A stretch of 23,744 nt of DNA from an uncultured Dialister sp. (GCF_900765565.1 NZ_CAAFRZ010000126.1:1-23744); one strand, 5' to 3'. Positions 1 through 7,686 are shown, counted from the stretch's first letter. Translations and numbers: made by a program. Notes: generated by a model from the sequence alone, not told the origin.

Positions 1-63
1 CCTTCCTTTTATCCTTGGCCGAGCTATGACGAAGCAGTGCATAAAAATCCTTATGAAATCTGA
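1..63 (+). CDS. possible 3' end of a gene that starts upstream of the window
   Basis: Frame 1 is open from the first base for 20 codons and ends in TGA at 61-63. The predicted tail contains PWPSYDEAVHKNPYEI, which reads like a normal protein C-terminus. The next 180 bases hold only repeats and the promoter region of the following gene, so a gene ending here is plausible. Twenty codons are too few to name a family, and frame 2 is also open for a similar distance, so this call is weak. Confidence 0.27.
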   Translation, partial: PSFYPWPSYDEAVHKNPYEI

Positions 64-123
64 CTCTGCGAATTAATCAGCGCTTCCCTAGCCTCCAGGG
101 ACAAAGGGGTGTGGCAGAGAATT

Positions 124-177
124 TCAATCTCGACCTCGATCTCGATCTCAATCTCAATCTCAATCTCAATCTTGCTC
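124..177. repeat. degenerate hexanucleotide tandem repeat (TCAATC/TCGATC)
   Basis: There are eight consecutive 6-base units from 124 to 171 (TCAATC, TCGACC, TCGATC twice, TCAATC four times), followed by a decayed unit TTGCTC. The last four intact units are identical, suggesting recent slippage. The array ends about five bases before the candidate -35 of the sigma-factor gene. The same hexamer type recurs at 13748-13777 and, on the other strand, at 21875-21898. Confidence 0.85.
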
Positions 178-181
178 TCCC

Positions 182-211
182 TTGCGCTTCTTCTGTCTTC
201 TATCGTAAAAT
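182..211 (+). promoter_or_regulatory. candidate promoter of the sigma-factor gene
   Basis: TTGCGC (182-187), an 18-base spacer and TAAAAT (206-211) stand 38 bases upstream of the start codon. The -35 is a poor match, the -10 is fair. An AGGAGG ribosome binding site (238-243) follows at good spacing. Confidence 0.35.
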
Positions 212-248
212 GAAAAAAACAGTTACCCATTGTACATAGGAGGCTGCT

Positions 249-1040
249 ATGGAAGGATTTCGCCTGGTTTCCTTTATGGAAATGTGGGAGAAAAAACTGC
301 ATGGTGCCGGGGAAGGGATGCTGCTGGAAAGCGGGGAATCCTACGGCCTTTCCGGATGGGATGCTTTTCTGGATACCATGAATGGTTTTATTAAAAGCCA
401 GAAAGAGGAATGGGGAGAACGGTATCCTACGAATGAAGATGTATTCCGGGGAAGGGACCGGGCGGAAATCAGCGGAGAGACGGCCCTGGAAATCCTTTGG
501 GCCTGGAATTTTCCTTTTCTTGTGCGCCTGGCCCGGCGGTTCCCCCGGGAAAGCCCGGATAGTCTCATTACCTCTTCCTTTGAAAATTTCAGGCGGGCCG
601 TGGATCGGTATGACGGGAACCAGGGAGTGCGGTTTCTCTCTTATTGCCGGCTCTCCCTGGAAGGGGCCATGAAGGAAGAATATTTCCGGAACAGGACCTA
701 CCGGGAAAGGCAGGTGCTTTCCCTGAATGCGCCTGTAGATAATCCCATGGGCGAGGAGCTGGAGACCATTGACCTCACCGCCGATGAATCCCGGGGAACC
801 CTGGAACTCATGGAAGAACGGGACCAGCGTTATCGGGAGCGGGAAACCATCCGCCGTCTCCTGTCGGTGGCAGTGCTTACGGAACGGCAGTCGACAGTTA
901 TAGAAAAGGTATACTTTGAGGAAAAGAGCCAGGCCGATACGGCAAGGGAGCTTGGCATTACGCCCACCTCCGTCCGGGATGCCCTCCAGGGGGCCCGGCG
1001 GAAACTGAAGAAGGTTATGGAAAAAGAGCGGATGACTTGA
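249..1040 (+). CDS. sigma-70 family RNA polymerase sigma factor, divergent
   Basis: A 263-residue protein likely to direct RNA polymerase to a specific promoter set. The C-terminal part (about 205-256) is a typical region 4: LTERQSTVIEKVYFEEKSQ, then the helix-turn-helix DTARELGITPTSVRDAL and a basic ARRKLKK. Residues 85-145 resemble region 2 (FLVRLARRF, then RAVDRYDGNQGVRFLSYC), the RAVxxYD...GVRFxxY signature of sigma factors, but the DLxQEG stretch normally before it is replaced by DSLITSSFENF. About 80 N-terminal residues match nothing I know. The start follows AGGAGG by five bases. It appears to stand alone: a repeat element follows the stop and no anti-sigma gene is adjacent. The target regulon cannot be told from sequence. 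Confidence 0.8.
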   Translation: MEGFRLVSFMEMWEKKLHGAGEGMLLESGESYGLSGWDAFLDTMNGFIKSQKEEWGERYPTNEDVFRGRDRAEISGETALEILWAWNFPFLVRLARRFPRESPDSLITSSFENFRRAVDRYDGNQGVRFLSYCRLSLEGAMKEEYFRNRTYRERQVLSLNAPVDNPMGEELETIDLTADESRGTLELMEERDQRYRERETIRRLLSVAVLTERQSTVIEKVYFEEKSQADTARELGITPTSVRDALQGARRKLKKVMEKERMT

Positions 1041-1056
1041 AACTGTAGCGGCTTTG

Positions 1057-1557
1057 ACGGATGGAGTCATTGAGGCAGGGGCTTCCAGCTGCTAGTGACG
1101 CGTCTCAATCACATTTGGGATAATGGTTAACGTTGACTTGAGTGCATTAGTATAGTTCCTTTCCGTCAGCAAATACACTTGACTCTATCCCTGACTCGTC
1201 ATCTCGAGCGGTGGTAAGCACCGTAATGACGCAAAATATAAGAATAGAATGTGAGATAGAGTCGAGAGATCTCTCAGATAGATGCCTCTGACGATCTTAC
1301 AACGCTATGCACGGTTTAAAAAACCTGTATTCCCGATAGCAAGAAAGATTTCTCGACTCATCGTAGCTGTAGCGATTTTTACCGGTACAATCATTTTGCA
1401 TGCTGCCACCGCTCGAAATGACGTTATGGGAGTCGTTTCTACTTGCGAATCTATTACCATGTCATCATATAATTAAGCTATCATTAGCACAAATGTGATT
1501 GAGACAAGACACTAGTCGCGAGAAGCTGGCAGCTCCCGTGTCAATGACTCTGTCCGT
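1057..1557. repeat. composite MITE-like inverted-repeat element
   Basis: The 588-base gap between the sigma and CpXC genes is mostly this element. The outer arms (1057-1119 and 1488-1557) are imperfect reverse complements. They begin with GGATGGAGTCATTGA, carry GCTAGTG, and end with TCTCAATCACATTTGGG. Inside, TGACTCTATCC (1180-1190) and GATAGAGTC (1255-1263) are further copies of the family ends, so two elements may lie in tandem or nested. A second inverted pair, CGTCATCTCGAGCGGTGG (1198-1215) and its complement near 1403-1420, resembles the widespread TCATTTCGAGCG intergenic repeat. I see no convincing gene inside. Confidence 0.7.
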
Positions 1558-1582
1558 TGTACCACCCAATCCCTGTTCCCTG

Positions 1583-1591
1583 TGCTATAAT
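1583..1591 (+). promoter_or_regulatory. extended -10 promoter of the CpXC gene
   Basis: TGCTATAAT is a perfect extended -10 (TGn at 1583-1585, TATAAT at 1586-1591). It lies just outside the repeat element and 37 bases before the ATG. No good -35 is present at 16-18 bases, as is usual for TGn promoters. The same string CTGTGCTATAAT precedes the gene at 15679. Confidence 0.6.
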
Positions 1592-1628
1592 TAATGCAAT
1601 ATATACCGTATTTTTATGGAGGTCATAC

Positions 1629-2270
1629 ATGTCACAGAGCGCAATGCAGGAAATTACCTGCCCCAAATGCGGGAAAAAACATCCATTCACCGTTTGGGAC
1701 AGTATCAATACCATGGAACATCCGGAAATGAAGGAAAAGGTGAGAAACGATGAAGCCTTCCGGCCCCGCTGTCCGGACTGCGGGGCCACATCCCTCCTGA
1801 ATTACAATTTCCTTTACCACCAGCAGGAAGATAAAATCCTTATTTTTGTCGATGCCGATGGCTCTTCGCCCAAAGGAATGGAGGAGATCCTTTCCCGCCG
1901 GGGCAATGCCTTCGATAGCTATCTGAAGCGGATCGTCCTTTCCTATAATGAATTCAAGGAAAAGCTGCTGATCCTGGACGCCGGCCTGGATGACCGGATT
2001 GTGGAAATCATCAAGAGTTCCATTTGGGACAATGTGGATGAAAAGTACAAAGACAAACACATTGATGAAATCTACTTCGCCACCAACGAAGACGGGGAGC
2101 ATGGATTCCTCTTCCGGAAGGAAGGGAAAATGATTGCGTCCATGGAGTTTGATATGTCCCTGTACAACGCCATCAAAGAGGCGGCACAGGCCAGAATCGA
2201 CGTCCTGTCCCGGGGGGACCTCATCATCAACCGGGAATGGGCGAAAAATATCGTTACCCGTATGGGATAA
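1629..2270 (+). CDS. CpXC-type zinc-ribbon protein of unknown role
   Basis: 213 residues, no signal peptide or membrane segment, so probably cytoplasmic. Two Cys pairs near the N-terminus, CPKCG (C11, C14) and CPDCG (C48, C51), form a likely zinc knuckle of the kind found in CpXC-domain proteins. The remainder is acidic and mixed alpha/beta with no catalytic motif that I recognise. The open frame extends upstream to 1557, but ATG 1629 follows GGAGG (1618-1622) and lies downstream of the extended -10 promoter, so the shorter form is chosen. A rho-independent terminator follows directly, so this is a single-gene unit. The biochemical function of CpXC proteins is not established to my knowledge. 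Confidence 0.8.
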   Translation: MSQSAMQEITCPKCGKKHPFTVWDSINTMEHPEMKEKVRNDEAFRPRCPDCGATSLLNYNFLYHQQEDKILIFVDADGSSPKGMEEILSRRGNAFDSYLKRIVLSYNEFKEKLLILDAGLDDRIVEIIKSSIWDNVDEKYKDKHIDEIYFATNEDGEHGFLFRKEGKMIASMEFDMSLYNAIKEAAQARIDVLSRGDLIINREWAKNIVTRMG

Positions 2271-2275
2271 AAGAC

Positions 2276-2317
2276 AAAAAAGGAGCATGGAAACCGAGGG
2301 TTCCATGTTCCTTTTTT
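2276..2317 (+). terminator. rho-independent terminator of the CpXC gene
   Basis: GGAGCATGGAA pairs with TTCCATGTTCC across a short loop and is followed by six T. The A-rich left flank would also allow function on the other strand. Confidence 0.85.
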
Positions 2318-2330
2318 ATGCGATGCCTAT

Positions 2331-2491
2331 GGACGGAGTCATTGGCATGGGGTTTTTAACTTCTAGCTGCAGGCCTCCAGCAAAACTGATCCGCCTGTGG
2401 CGCTTTCCTGCAGTTTCCTCAATAGGTCTTACATGCCGTAGGCTGGCCGGCCTTTCTAACTGCTAGAAGCTCCGCTCCAGTTACGCTATCC
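2331..2491. repeat. MITE-like element, copy 2
   Basis: The left end GGACGGAGTCATTGG and right end TTACGCTATCC are decayed versions of GGATAGAGTCA/TGACTCTATCC. The body shares CTTCTAGCTGC, CGCCTGTGGCGC, GCCGTAGGCTGG and CTGCTAGAAGCT with the copy at 15366-15541. It sits between two genes that end toward each other. Confidence 0.65.
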
Positions 2492-2506
2492 ATTAACCTG
2501 GCAAAC

Positions 2507-2536
2507 TGAAAGGGACAATCTATGCGTCCTTTTTAC
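2507..2536. terminator. weak terminator-like hairpin at the end of the kinase operon
   Basis: AAAGGGAC and GTCCTTTTT pair around a 9-base loop that contains the stop codon of the last kinase. The T tract is on the plus strand; on the minus strand only three T follow, so it is a poor terminator for the operon. Confidence 0.3.
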
Positions 2537-3872
2537 ATGGCTGCTTCTGTGCATCCATGCGAAAGTAGAGAACGAACTTTACCTGTCCATCAGTCTGGGT
2601 GAAGTCCTTGTATCCTTTGTATCGTTCCAGAAATTTCCGGATGGAAATCATTCCTAAGCCATGGCCCTTGCGGGTGGCCCTGGGGAATCCGTCCTTATCA
2701 AAATCGATGGGCTGGGAGTAGTAATTTTCTACGGAAAGTACGGCCTGATTCCCCTTTGTCTGGAGCTGTATGTTCATATACCGCTTTTCCTTCGGCTCCT
2801 GGGAGGTAGTACGGATACCATTTTCCATAAGATTGGCCAGTACTACCGACAGCTGCTCTTCCAGCACCGGTACATTTGCAGGGAAATTAATCTGGGCGGT
2901 GACTTTAAATCCCTCTTCCTTAGCTCGATTGATGTATACAGAAAGGATGGCGTTGATATAGGGGTTCATGGAATAGGGGCGGATGGCTGTCTTATCGAGC
3001 TGGGAATCGTAGGACTCCAGGGCCTTCAGGGCTTCTTCCTTTTTATCGTCATGGATGAGGGCATACACCAGTTGGATGTGATGGCGCATGTCGTGGCGGA
3101 GAATGGAAAATTTTTTCGTTCCCTGCTGTACGAGTAGGGTGTAGCTCTGGAGGAAATGAATAGTCTTCCGCTGGGTATCATTCATGCTTCGCAGGTGGAT
3201 TTCACTGGCCAGATTCTCGTCTTCCAGCTGCACCCCTTTATAGATGAGGAAGAAGCAGGCCGCTGTGATGATGCGCATGGAAATGCGGTCAGGAGCCCAG
3301 AAGTACTGGTCCATATTCAGATTCTGGGGATACTGGATGAAAAGGATGACCAGTGGAAGAACAGCCATGTAGTACCCATAGGGTCTATCGCTCATGAGGA
3401 GAGAAGAAGGACGCATATGGCGGAAGAGGTAGACTCCCAAAGGCAGGAAGAATGCATTTATAAGGGGATCAATGACCGCAATGACCCAGACCTGGTCAAA
3501 GCTGATGTCAATATCAAAAATGTGGTAAACCAGGAAACCTGAAATGGTATGGATGGTGCTGGCCCAGAGTCCCTGCATACCGCTGGTATAAATCTGCTGG
3601 GCAATGCGGGTGTGGAACCAGAAAAAATTCGCTGCCACATACAGGAAGGCCCCCATGGAATGGGCCGCCTTCAGATAGGGCACCTGTGTGTCGGGGTTTG
3701 GGAAAATCAGTACATATACGGGAAACATAAGGATAGCAATGACCATGTAGGACCAGAAAAGCTTTTCCTTTGTACGCCGGCTGAGAACATTGTGAAATGG
3801 TTCATACCGGATCAGGGCGCCCACCAGATGGGTAAAGGTCACGCTGGCGGTCAGGAGAAATGCGAGCTCCAT
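2520..3872 (-). CDS. membrane GHKL sensor histidine kinase (third of three paralogues)
   Basis: 450 residues. Residues 1-210 form six or seven hydrophobic segments, a membrane sensor like those of AgrC/ComD-type peptide-sensing kinases. The cytoplasmic half starts near 215. The phosphoacceptor lies in FSILRHDMRHH (H260), the N box is LANLMENGI (N351), and the G box is GHGLGM (403-408). The usual Ala after the N-box Asn is Gly here, unlike in the two sister kinases. It should autophosphorylate and pass phosphate to a response regulator, presumably the LytTR regulator at the head of the operon. The ATG follows AAGGTGG. It is split from the preceding kinase by a 128-base repeat element, which may alter its expression. 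Confidence 0.87.
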   Translation of the reverse strand: MELAFLLTASVTFTHLVGALIRYEPFHNVLSRRTKEKLFWSYMVIAILMFPVYVLIFPNPDTQVPYLKAAHSMGAFLYVAANFFWFHTRIAQQIYTSGMQGLWASTIHTISGFLVYHIFDIDISFDQVWVIAVIDPLINAFFLPLGVYLFRHMRPSSLLMSDRPYGYYMAVLPLVILFIQYPQNLNMDQYFWAPDRISMRIITAACFFLIYKGVQLEDENLASEIHLRSMNDTQRKTIHFLQSYTLLVQQGTKKFSILRHDMRHHIQLVYALIHDDKKEEALKALESYDSQLDKTAIRPYSMNPYINAILSVYINRAKEEGFKVTAQINFPANVPVLEEQLSVVLANLMENGIRTTSQEPKEKRYMNIQLQTKGNQAVLSVENYYSQPIDFDKDGFPRATRKGHGLGMISIRKFLERYKGYKDFTQTDGQVKFVLYFRMDAQKQPCKKDA

Positions 3873-3904
3873 AGGTCACCACCTTTCTTGAAATAGCGGC
3901 TTAT

Positions 3905-4032
3905 GGGCAGAGTCACTGGAGGGAAGCTTCTAGCTTTTAGCCGCTAGCTACCAGGAAAGCTGATTCGCCTGCGGCGGGTTCCGGGTAGTTGGCAGCTAAT
4001 AGCTGGAAGCCCCAACACTTGTGACTCAATCC
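3905..4032. repeat. MITE-like element, copy 3, between two kinase genes
   Basis: Ends are GGGCAGAGTCA (3905-3915) and TGACTCAATCC (4022-4032). The body holds AGCTTCTAGCTTTTAGC, CCAGGAAAGCTG, CGCCTGCGGCG and GCTAATAGCTGGAAGC, shared with copy 4 at 15366. TA lies near both outer ends (TTAT before, GTAA after), which could be a target-site trace. The right end overlaps the stop codon of the upstream kinase. Confidence 0.7.
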
Positions 4033-5402
4033 GTAAGCATGCCGGAGTCATCAGGCTTCCTTTTGAATGGCTCCTTCGTCACATCCATGCGGAAGTAAAT
4101 GATGAACTTTACCCGGCCGTCGGTCTGGCTGAAATCCTTATATCCCTTATAATGTTCAATAAAACGGCGGGTAGAAACCATGCCGATACCATGGCCCTTT
4201 TTGGTGGTGGCAGGGAATCCTTCTGCATTGAAAACAATAGGTTTGGAACAGAAATTGTCCACTTCCAGCACCGCCTGTTTTCCTTTGGACTGTAGATGAA
4301 CTTCGAGGAACCGCTTATCCTTTGGCTCCCGGGAAGTGACACGGATGGCATTTTCCATGAGGTTTGCCAGTACCACCGACAGCTGTTCTTCAAGGACAGG
4401 CATGCTTTCCGGAAAGTTGATCTGCGTTGTGACGGAGAAACCTTCTTCCTGGGCCCTGTTGATATAGACCGAAAGAATGGCATTGATATAGGGATTCAGG
4501 GAATAGGGACGGATGGCGGTTTTATCAAGCTGGGTGTCGAAGGACTCTAGTGCCTTCAGGGCTTCTTCCTTTTTATCATCGTGAATGAGAGCGTATACCA
4601 GCTGGATATGGTGCCGCATATCATGGCGGAGAATGGAAAATTTCTTTGATCCCTGCTGTACAAGGAGGGTATAGCTCTGGAGGAAGTGGATGGTCTTTCT
4701 CTGGGTATCATTCACACTTCGCAGATGAATTTCACTGGCCAGGTTTTCATCTTCCAGTCGGACACCTTTATAGAGAATGAAAAAGCAGGCCGCCGTAATA
4801 ACCCGCATGAGGATACGGTTCGAGTTCCAGAAAAACTGGTCCATATTGAGATTCTGGGGGACCTGGATAAAGGCAATGGCCAAAGGAAGGAGGGCCATGT
4901 AGTATCCGTAGGGCTTATCCCCCATGAGAAGGGAAGAGGGCCGCATGCGGCGGAACATGTATATACTTGCCGGCAGGAGCAGGATATTACAGAGAGGGTC
5001 AATGATGGAAATAGTAAAGAGCTGGTCAGACGCAATATCTACATGGAGTACGTAATAAATCAGTATACCTGCCACAGTGTGAATGGTAGTGACCCAGAGG
5101 CCGTGCATACCAAAAATATAGAGCTGTTGGGCCAGACGGGTATGGAACCAGAAGAGAGTAGCTGCCATGTATACCAGAAATCCTATGGAAAAAGCAATCT
5201 TCAGATAGGGCACCCGGGTGGCAGGATTTTCAAAAAGATGGAAGTATATGGGAAACATAATGGCCGCTATGGCGAGGTAGGAAAGGAGCATCCCCTTTTT
5301 CTGCTTCCTGCTGAGCACGTCCTGAAAAGGAATATACCGTAAGAAGGCTCCTATCAGATGTGTAATGGTCACGGCCACAGGTATAGCAATCTGTAAGTTC
5401 AA
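4026..5402 (-). CDS. membrane GHKL sensor histidine kinase (second of three paralogues)
   Basis: 458 residues from the TTG chosen here. The open frame reaches TTG 5417, but TTG 5402 aligns exactly with the ATG of the third kinase and has GAGG nine bases upstream. The layout matches its sisters: six or seven membrane segments up to about 210, RHDMRHH with H260, N box LANLMENAI, G box GHGIGM. Over 102 residues (LEDENL to INRA, about 216-317) it differs from the third kinase at only five conservative positions, although the DNA carries many silent changes. The sensor half is much less alike. The C-terminus runs about 13 residues past the sister's end, and its stop codon lies in the repeat element. 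It starts 36 bases after the first kinase. Confidence 0.86.
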   Translation of the reverse strand: MNLQIAIPVAVTITHLIGAFLRYIPFQDVLSRKQKKGMLLSYLAIAAIMFPIYFHLFENPATRVPYLKIAFSIGFLVYMAATLFWFHTRLAQQLYIFGMHGLWVTTIHTVAGILIYYVLHVDIASDQLFTISIIDPLCNILLLPASIYMFRRMRPSSLLMGDKPYGYYMALLPLAIAFIQVPQNLNMDQFFWNSNRILMRVITAACFFILYKGVRLEDENLASEIHLRSVNDTQRKTIHFLQSYTLLVQQGSKKFSILRHDMRHHIQLVYALIHDDKKEEALKALESFDTQLDKTAIRPYSLNPYINAILSVYINRAQEEGFSVTTQINFPESMPVLEEQLSVVLANLMENAIRVTSREPKDKRFLEVHLQSKGKQAVLEVDNFCSKPIVFNAEGFPATTKKGHGIGMVSTRRFIEHYKGYKDFSQTDGRVKFIIYFRMDVTKEPFKRKPDDSGMLTD

Positions 5403-5438
5403 CGTATATGTCCTCAAAGGAGAATAAATACTGCCATG

Positions 5439-6755
5439 TCAGGGCAACTTGAAATAGATTTCAAAGCGGACCACCCCATCATCCTGGGTAAAATTCTTAA
5501 ATCCGTGATATCGGCGAATGAAACGGTGCACCGAAGCCATGCCGGTGCCGCGGCCAGGCTCCGAAGAACGGGGGTATCCCAATTCATCGAAATGGAGGGG
5601 GGTGGAACAGTAATTTTCAATAGCAAGGATGACCTGGCTTCCTTTCTGCTGCAGATTCAGCCGGAGGAAACGGCGGCCCTTATCTTCTTGTTCCGATACC
5701 CGGATGGCGTTTTCCAGCAGGTTGGCCAGAAGGAATCCCAGGTCCTCCTGGAGACCGGGAATGTCATCGGGGAAATTGATTCTCTGGGTTACCGGAATAC
5801 CTGCATTCCGGGCCTTATGGAGGTAAACCGACAGGATGGCATTGATATAGGGATTCAGGCAGTAGGGGTGGGATGCAGCCTTTTCCAGGTCATCATCATA
5901 GGACTCCAGCATGGAGAGGGCCTCGTCCTGTTTCCCTGTACTGATGAGTTTATAGAGGGTGTGAATATTGTGCCGAACATCGTGGCGCATAATGGCCACC
6001 TGTTTCATAGAATCCTGTACGAGAATGGTGTAGTTCTGGAAAAAACGAATTGCCTTTTCCCGGATTTCTCCGGCACTTCGGGTAAGGATCTCATCCTCCA
6101 GGTCCCTGGATTCCAGATACACATAGCGGTAGAGGGCGATAAAAGCAAAGACAGAAATAAACCGGGCTGCCAGTTTATCCGGGCTCCAAAGCCGGTCATC
6201 CATGCTGATGGGAATCAGCATGAGGCAGATGATGATGGGCAGCATGGCTATGTAGTAACCATAGGGTTTTCCCCGGATCAGCTGCCGGGAGGGGCACATG
6301 TCCCGGAACATGTGGATAGCCAATGGAAAAGTCAGAATGAAGTAGACCAGATACCCTATGAGCTCCATATAGAGCTTATCGGTAAGAGCATAGATGCCGG
6401 GCATGAACAGTATAGTTACCATACTGAGGGTGTGGATGAAGAAAACCCAGAGTCCCTGCATGCCCAGTACGAAAATCTGCTGGGGCACCATCCTGGGAAG
6501 CCACAGGAAGGATAAAAGAAAGTAGGGCAGCCATCCCAGGGTAAGAGATATTTTATATATGGGGATCAATCGTCCCGGCAGGGCATAGAGATAGCGCAGG
6601 AGAAAGAAATTCAGGAGGCCCAGGGCCAGGAAAGAGAGGGTACCATAAAATACCTCCTTGTGGGGAATGTCATTACGAAAAGACTGATACCAAATAAATC
6701 GGCCGGCCAGATGGATAAGCACGGTACACAGGGCCAGGGAAAAAGCATTTTCCAT
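5439..6755 (-). CDS. membrane GHKL sensor histidine kinase (first of three paralogues)
   Basis: 438 residues from ATG 6755, which follows AGGAG at about seven bases and aligns with the starts of the sister kinases. A TTG at 6887 would add 44 residues lacking a ribosome binding site. It has a polytopic N-terminal half, then MRHDVRHNI with H258, N box LANLLENAI (N349) and G box GRGTGM. It is the most divergent of the three, yet keeps shared blocks such as KPYGYYIAMLP, ALSMLESYD and NPYINAILSVY. It ends abruptly at FEIYFKLP, without the tails seen in the others. It is closest to the response regulator, 141 bases downstream of that gene, and is probably its original partner (inference). Confidence 0.87.
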   Translation of the reverse strand: MENAFSLALCTVLIHLAGRFIWYQSFRNDIPHKEVFYGTLSFLALGLLNFFLLRYLYALPGRLIPIYKISLTLGWLPYFLLSFLWLPRMVPQQIFVLGMQGLWVFFIHTLSMVTILFMPGIYALTDKLYMELIGYLVYFILTFPLAIHMFRDMCPSRQLIRGKPYGYYIAMLPIIICLMLIPISMDDRLWSPDKLAARFISVFAFIALYRYVYLESRDLEDEILTRSAGEIREKAIRFFQNYTILVQDSMKQVAIMRHDVRHNIHTLYKLISTGKQDEALSMLESYDDDLEKAASHPYCLNPYINAILSVYLHKARNAGIPVTQRINFPDDIPGLQEDLGFLLANLLENAIRVSEQEDKGRRFLRLNLQQKGSQVILAIENYCSTPLHFDELGYPRSSEPGRGTGMASVHRFIRRYHGFKNFTQDDGVVRFEIYFKLP

Positions 6756-6896
6756 AATAGAACTCCTAACAGTCTGCCGGCAGGAAGACCGACACAAAGG
6801 GTTCAGGGATACAGGATGGGAATACAAGAAACAGCAGCCATCATTCCGATAAATATAAAGGGAAGAAATCATGGCTGTAAATAACAACAGGATTCA

Positions 6897-7631
6897 TTAC
6901 TTGGACAGAAGGTACTGCATGTAGTGATTTTTCACTTCCTTCTTTTTCCGGCGGCTGATGGGGATCACCGTGCCGTCGGTGAGGCGGAAGGATTCGTCGT
7001 CCATGGAGTCGATGTAGTCCATATTGAGGAGGACCTTGTGGTAACATTCAAAGAATCGGCGGTCCTCCGACAGGGTTTCCGCCACTTCCTGAAACATTTC
7101 CCGGGTGGGAGCTTCCTTATCTTTCATATGGATGGTGGCGGTGCGGCTCTTGTTGCAGTCGATGTACATAATGCGGCTGAAGGGAAATTTCAGGGTTTCA
7201 TTTCCCGGAATCCGGAGAATCAGGGCTGCCGGCTTCAAAGTACCCGGCGGCAGGGCCCGATCCAGGGCGGTGAAAAGGTCATCCTTGTGGCTGATTAAGG
7301 GCTTCAGAATGTAACCGGAGGCAAAGACCTGGTAGCTTTCCAGGGCGTGTTCCCGACTGGTGGTGAGGAAAAGAATTTTTACATCCTCATCTTTCTGACG
7401 GATCTTCTTTGCCGCTTCGATGCCATCCATATCGGGCATGTAAATATCAAGGAAAATAAGATCAAATTTACCTTCTTCAAATTCAGACAGGAAAGAAGGG
7501 CCATCCAGGTAGGTGGTAAAGGAAAGTTCCATGTCCCGGGCGTCTTCACGGGATTCAAAATAGGATTTTATAAAGCGCTGCCCGATTTCAAGGTCCGTCG
7601 GACTGTCGTCGATCAGAGCAACATGGATCAT
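6897..7631 (-). CDS. LytTR-family response regulator (AgrA/LytR type)
   Basis: 244 residues. The receiver domain (1-125) shows the acidic pair in LIDDS (D8, D9), the phospho-acceptor D62 in FLDIYMPDMDG, T90 in LFLTTS and K110 in YILKPL. The C-terminal half (about 138-240) is a LytTR DNA-binding domain, with RIMYIDCNKSRTATIHMKD, FFECYHKVLLNMDYI and the terminal RLTDGTVIPISRRKKKEV. Such regulators bind direct repeats upstream of target promoters. ATG 7631 follows GGGGGGA at nine bases. It heads a leftward operon with three kinases and has its own promoter upstream. No pheromone precursor or AgrB-like processing gene is visible nearby, so the signal is unknown. Confidence 0.92.
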   Translation of the reverse strand: MIHVALIDDSPTDLEIGQRFIKSYFESREDARDMELSFTTYLDGPSFLSEFEEGKFDLIFLDIYMPDMDGIEAAKKIRQKDEDVKILFLTTSREHALESYQVFASGYILKPLISHKDDLFTALDRALPPGTLKPAALILRIPGNETLKFPFSRIMYIDCNKSRTATIHMKDKEAPTREMFQEVAETLSEDRRFFECYHKVLLNMDYIDSMDDESFRLTDGTVIPISRRKKKEVKNHYMQYLLSK

Positions 7632-7686
7632 GATGGAAAGTCCCCCCGGAAATAAAAAATTTACTGGTCATAAAAGATTTTTCTTT

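Noticed and set aside
51..1070. 339-codon minus-strand frame ending in an Ile-Glu repeat
   Set aside because: It overlaps the sigma gene and its Ile-Glu tail is the hexamer array; no independent coding evidence.
1282..1476. 64-codon frame inside the composite repeat
   Set aside because: No ribosome binding site, and its sequence is made of the repeat's inverted segments.
2134..2466. 110-codon plus-strand frame overlapping the end of the CpXC gene
   Set aside because: Runs out of frame through a terminator and a repeat element; no start signal.
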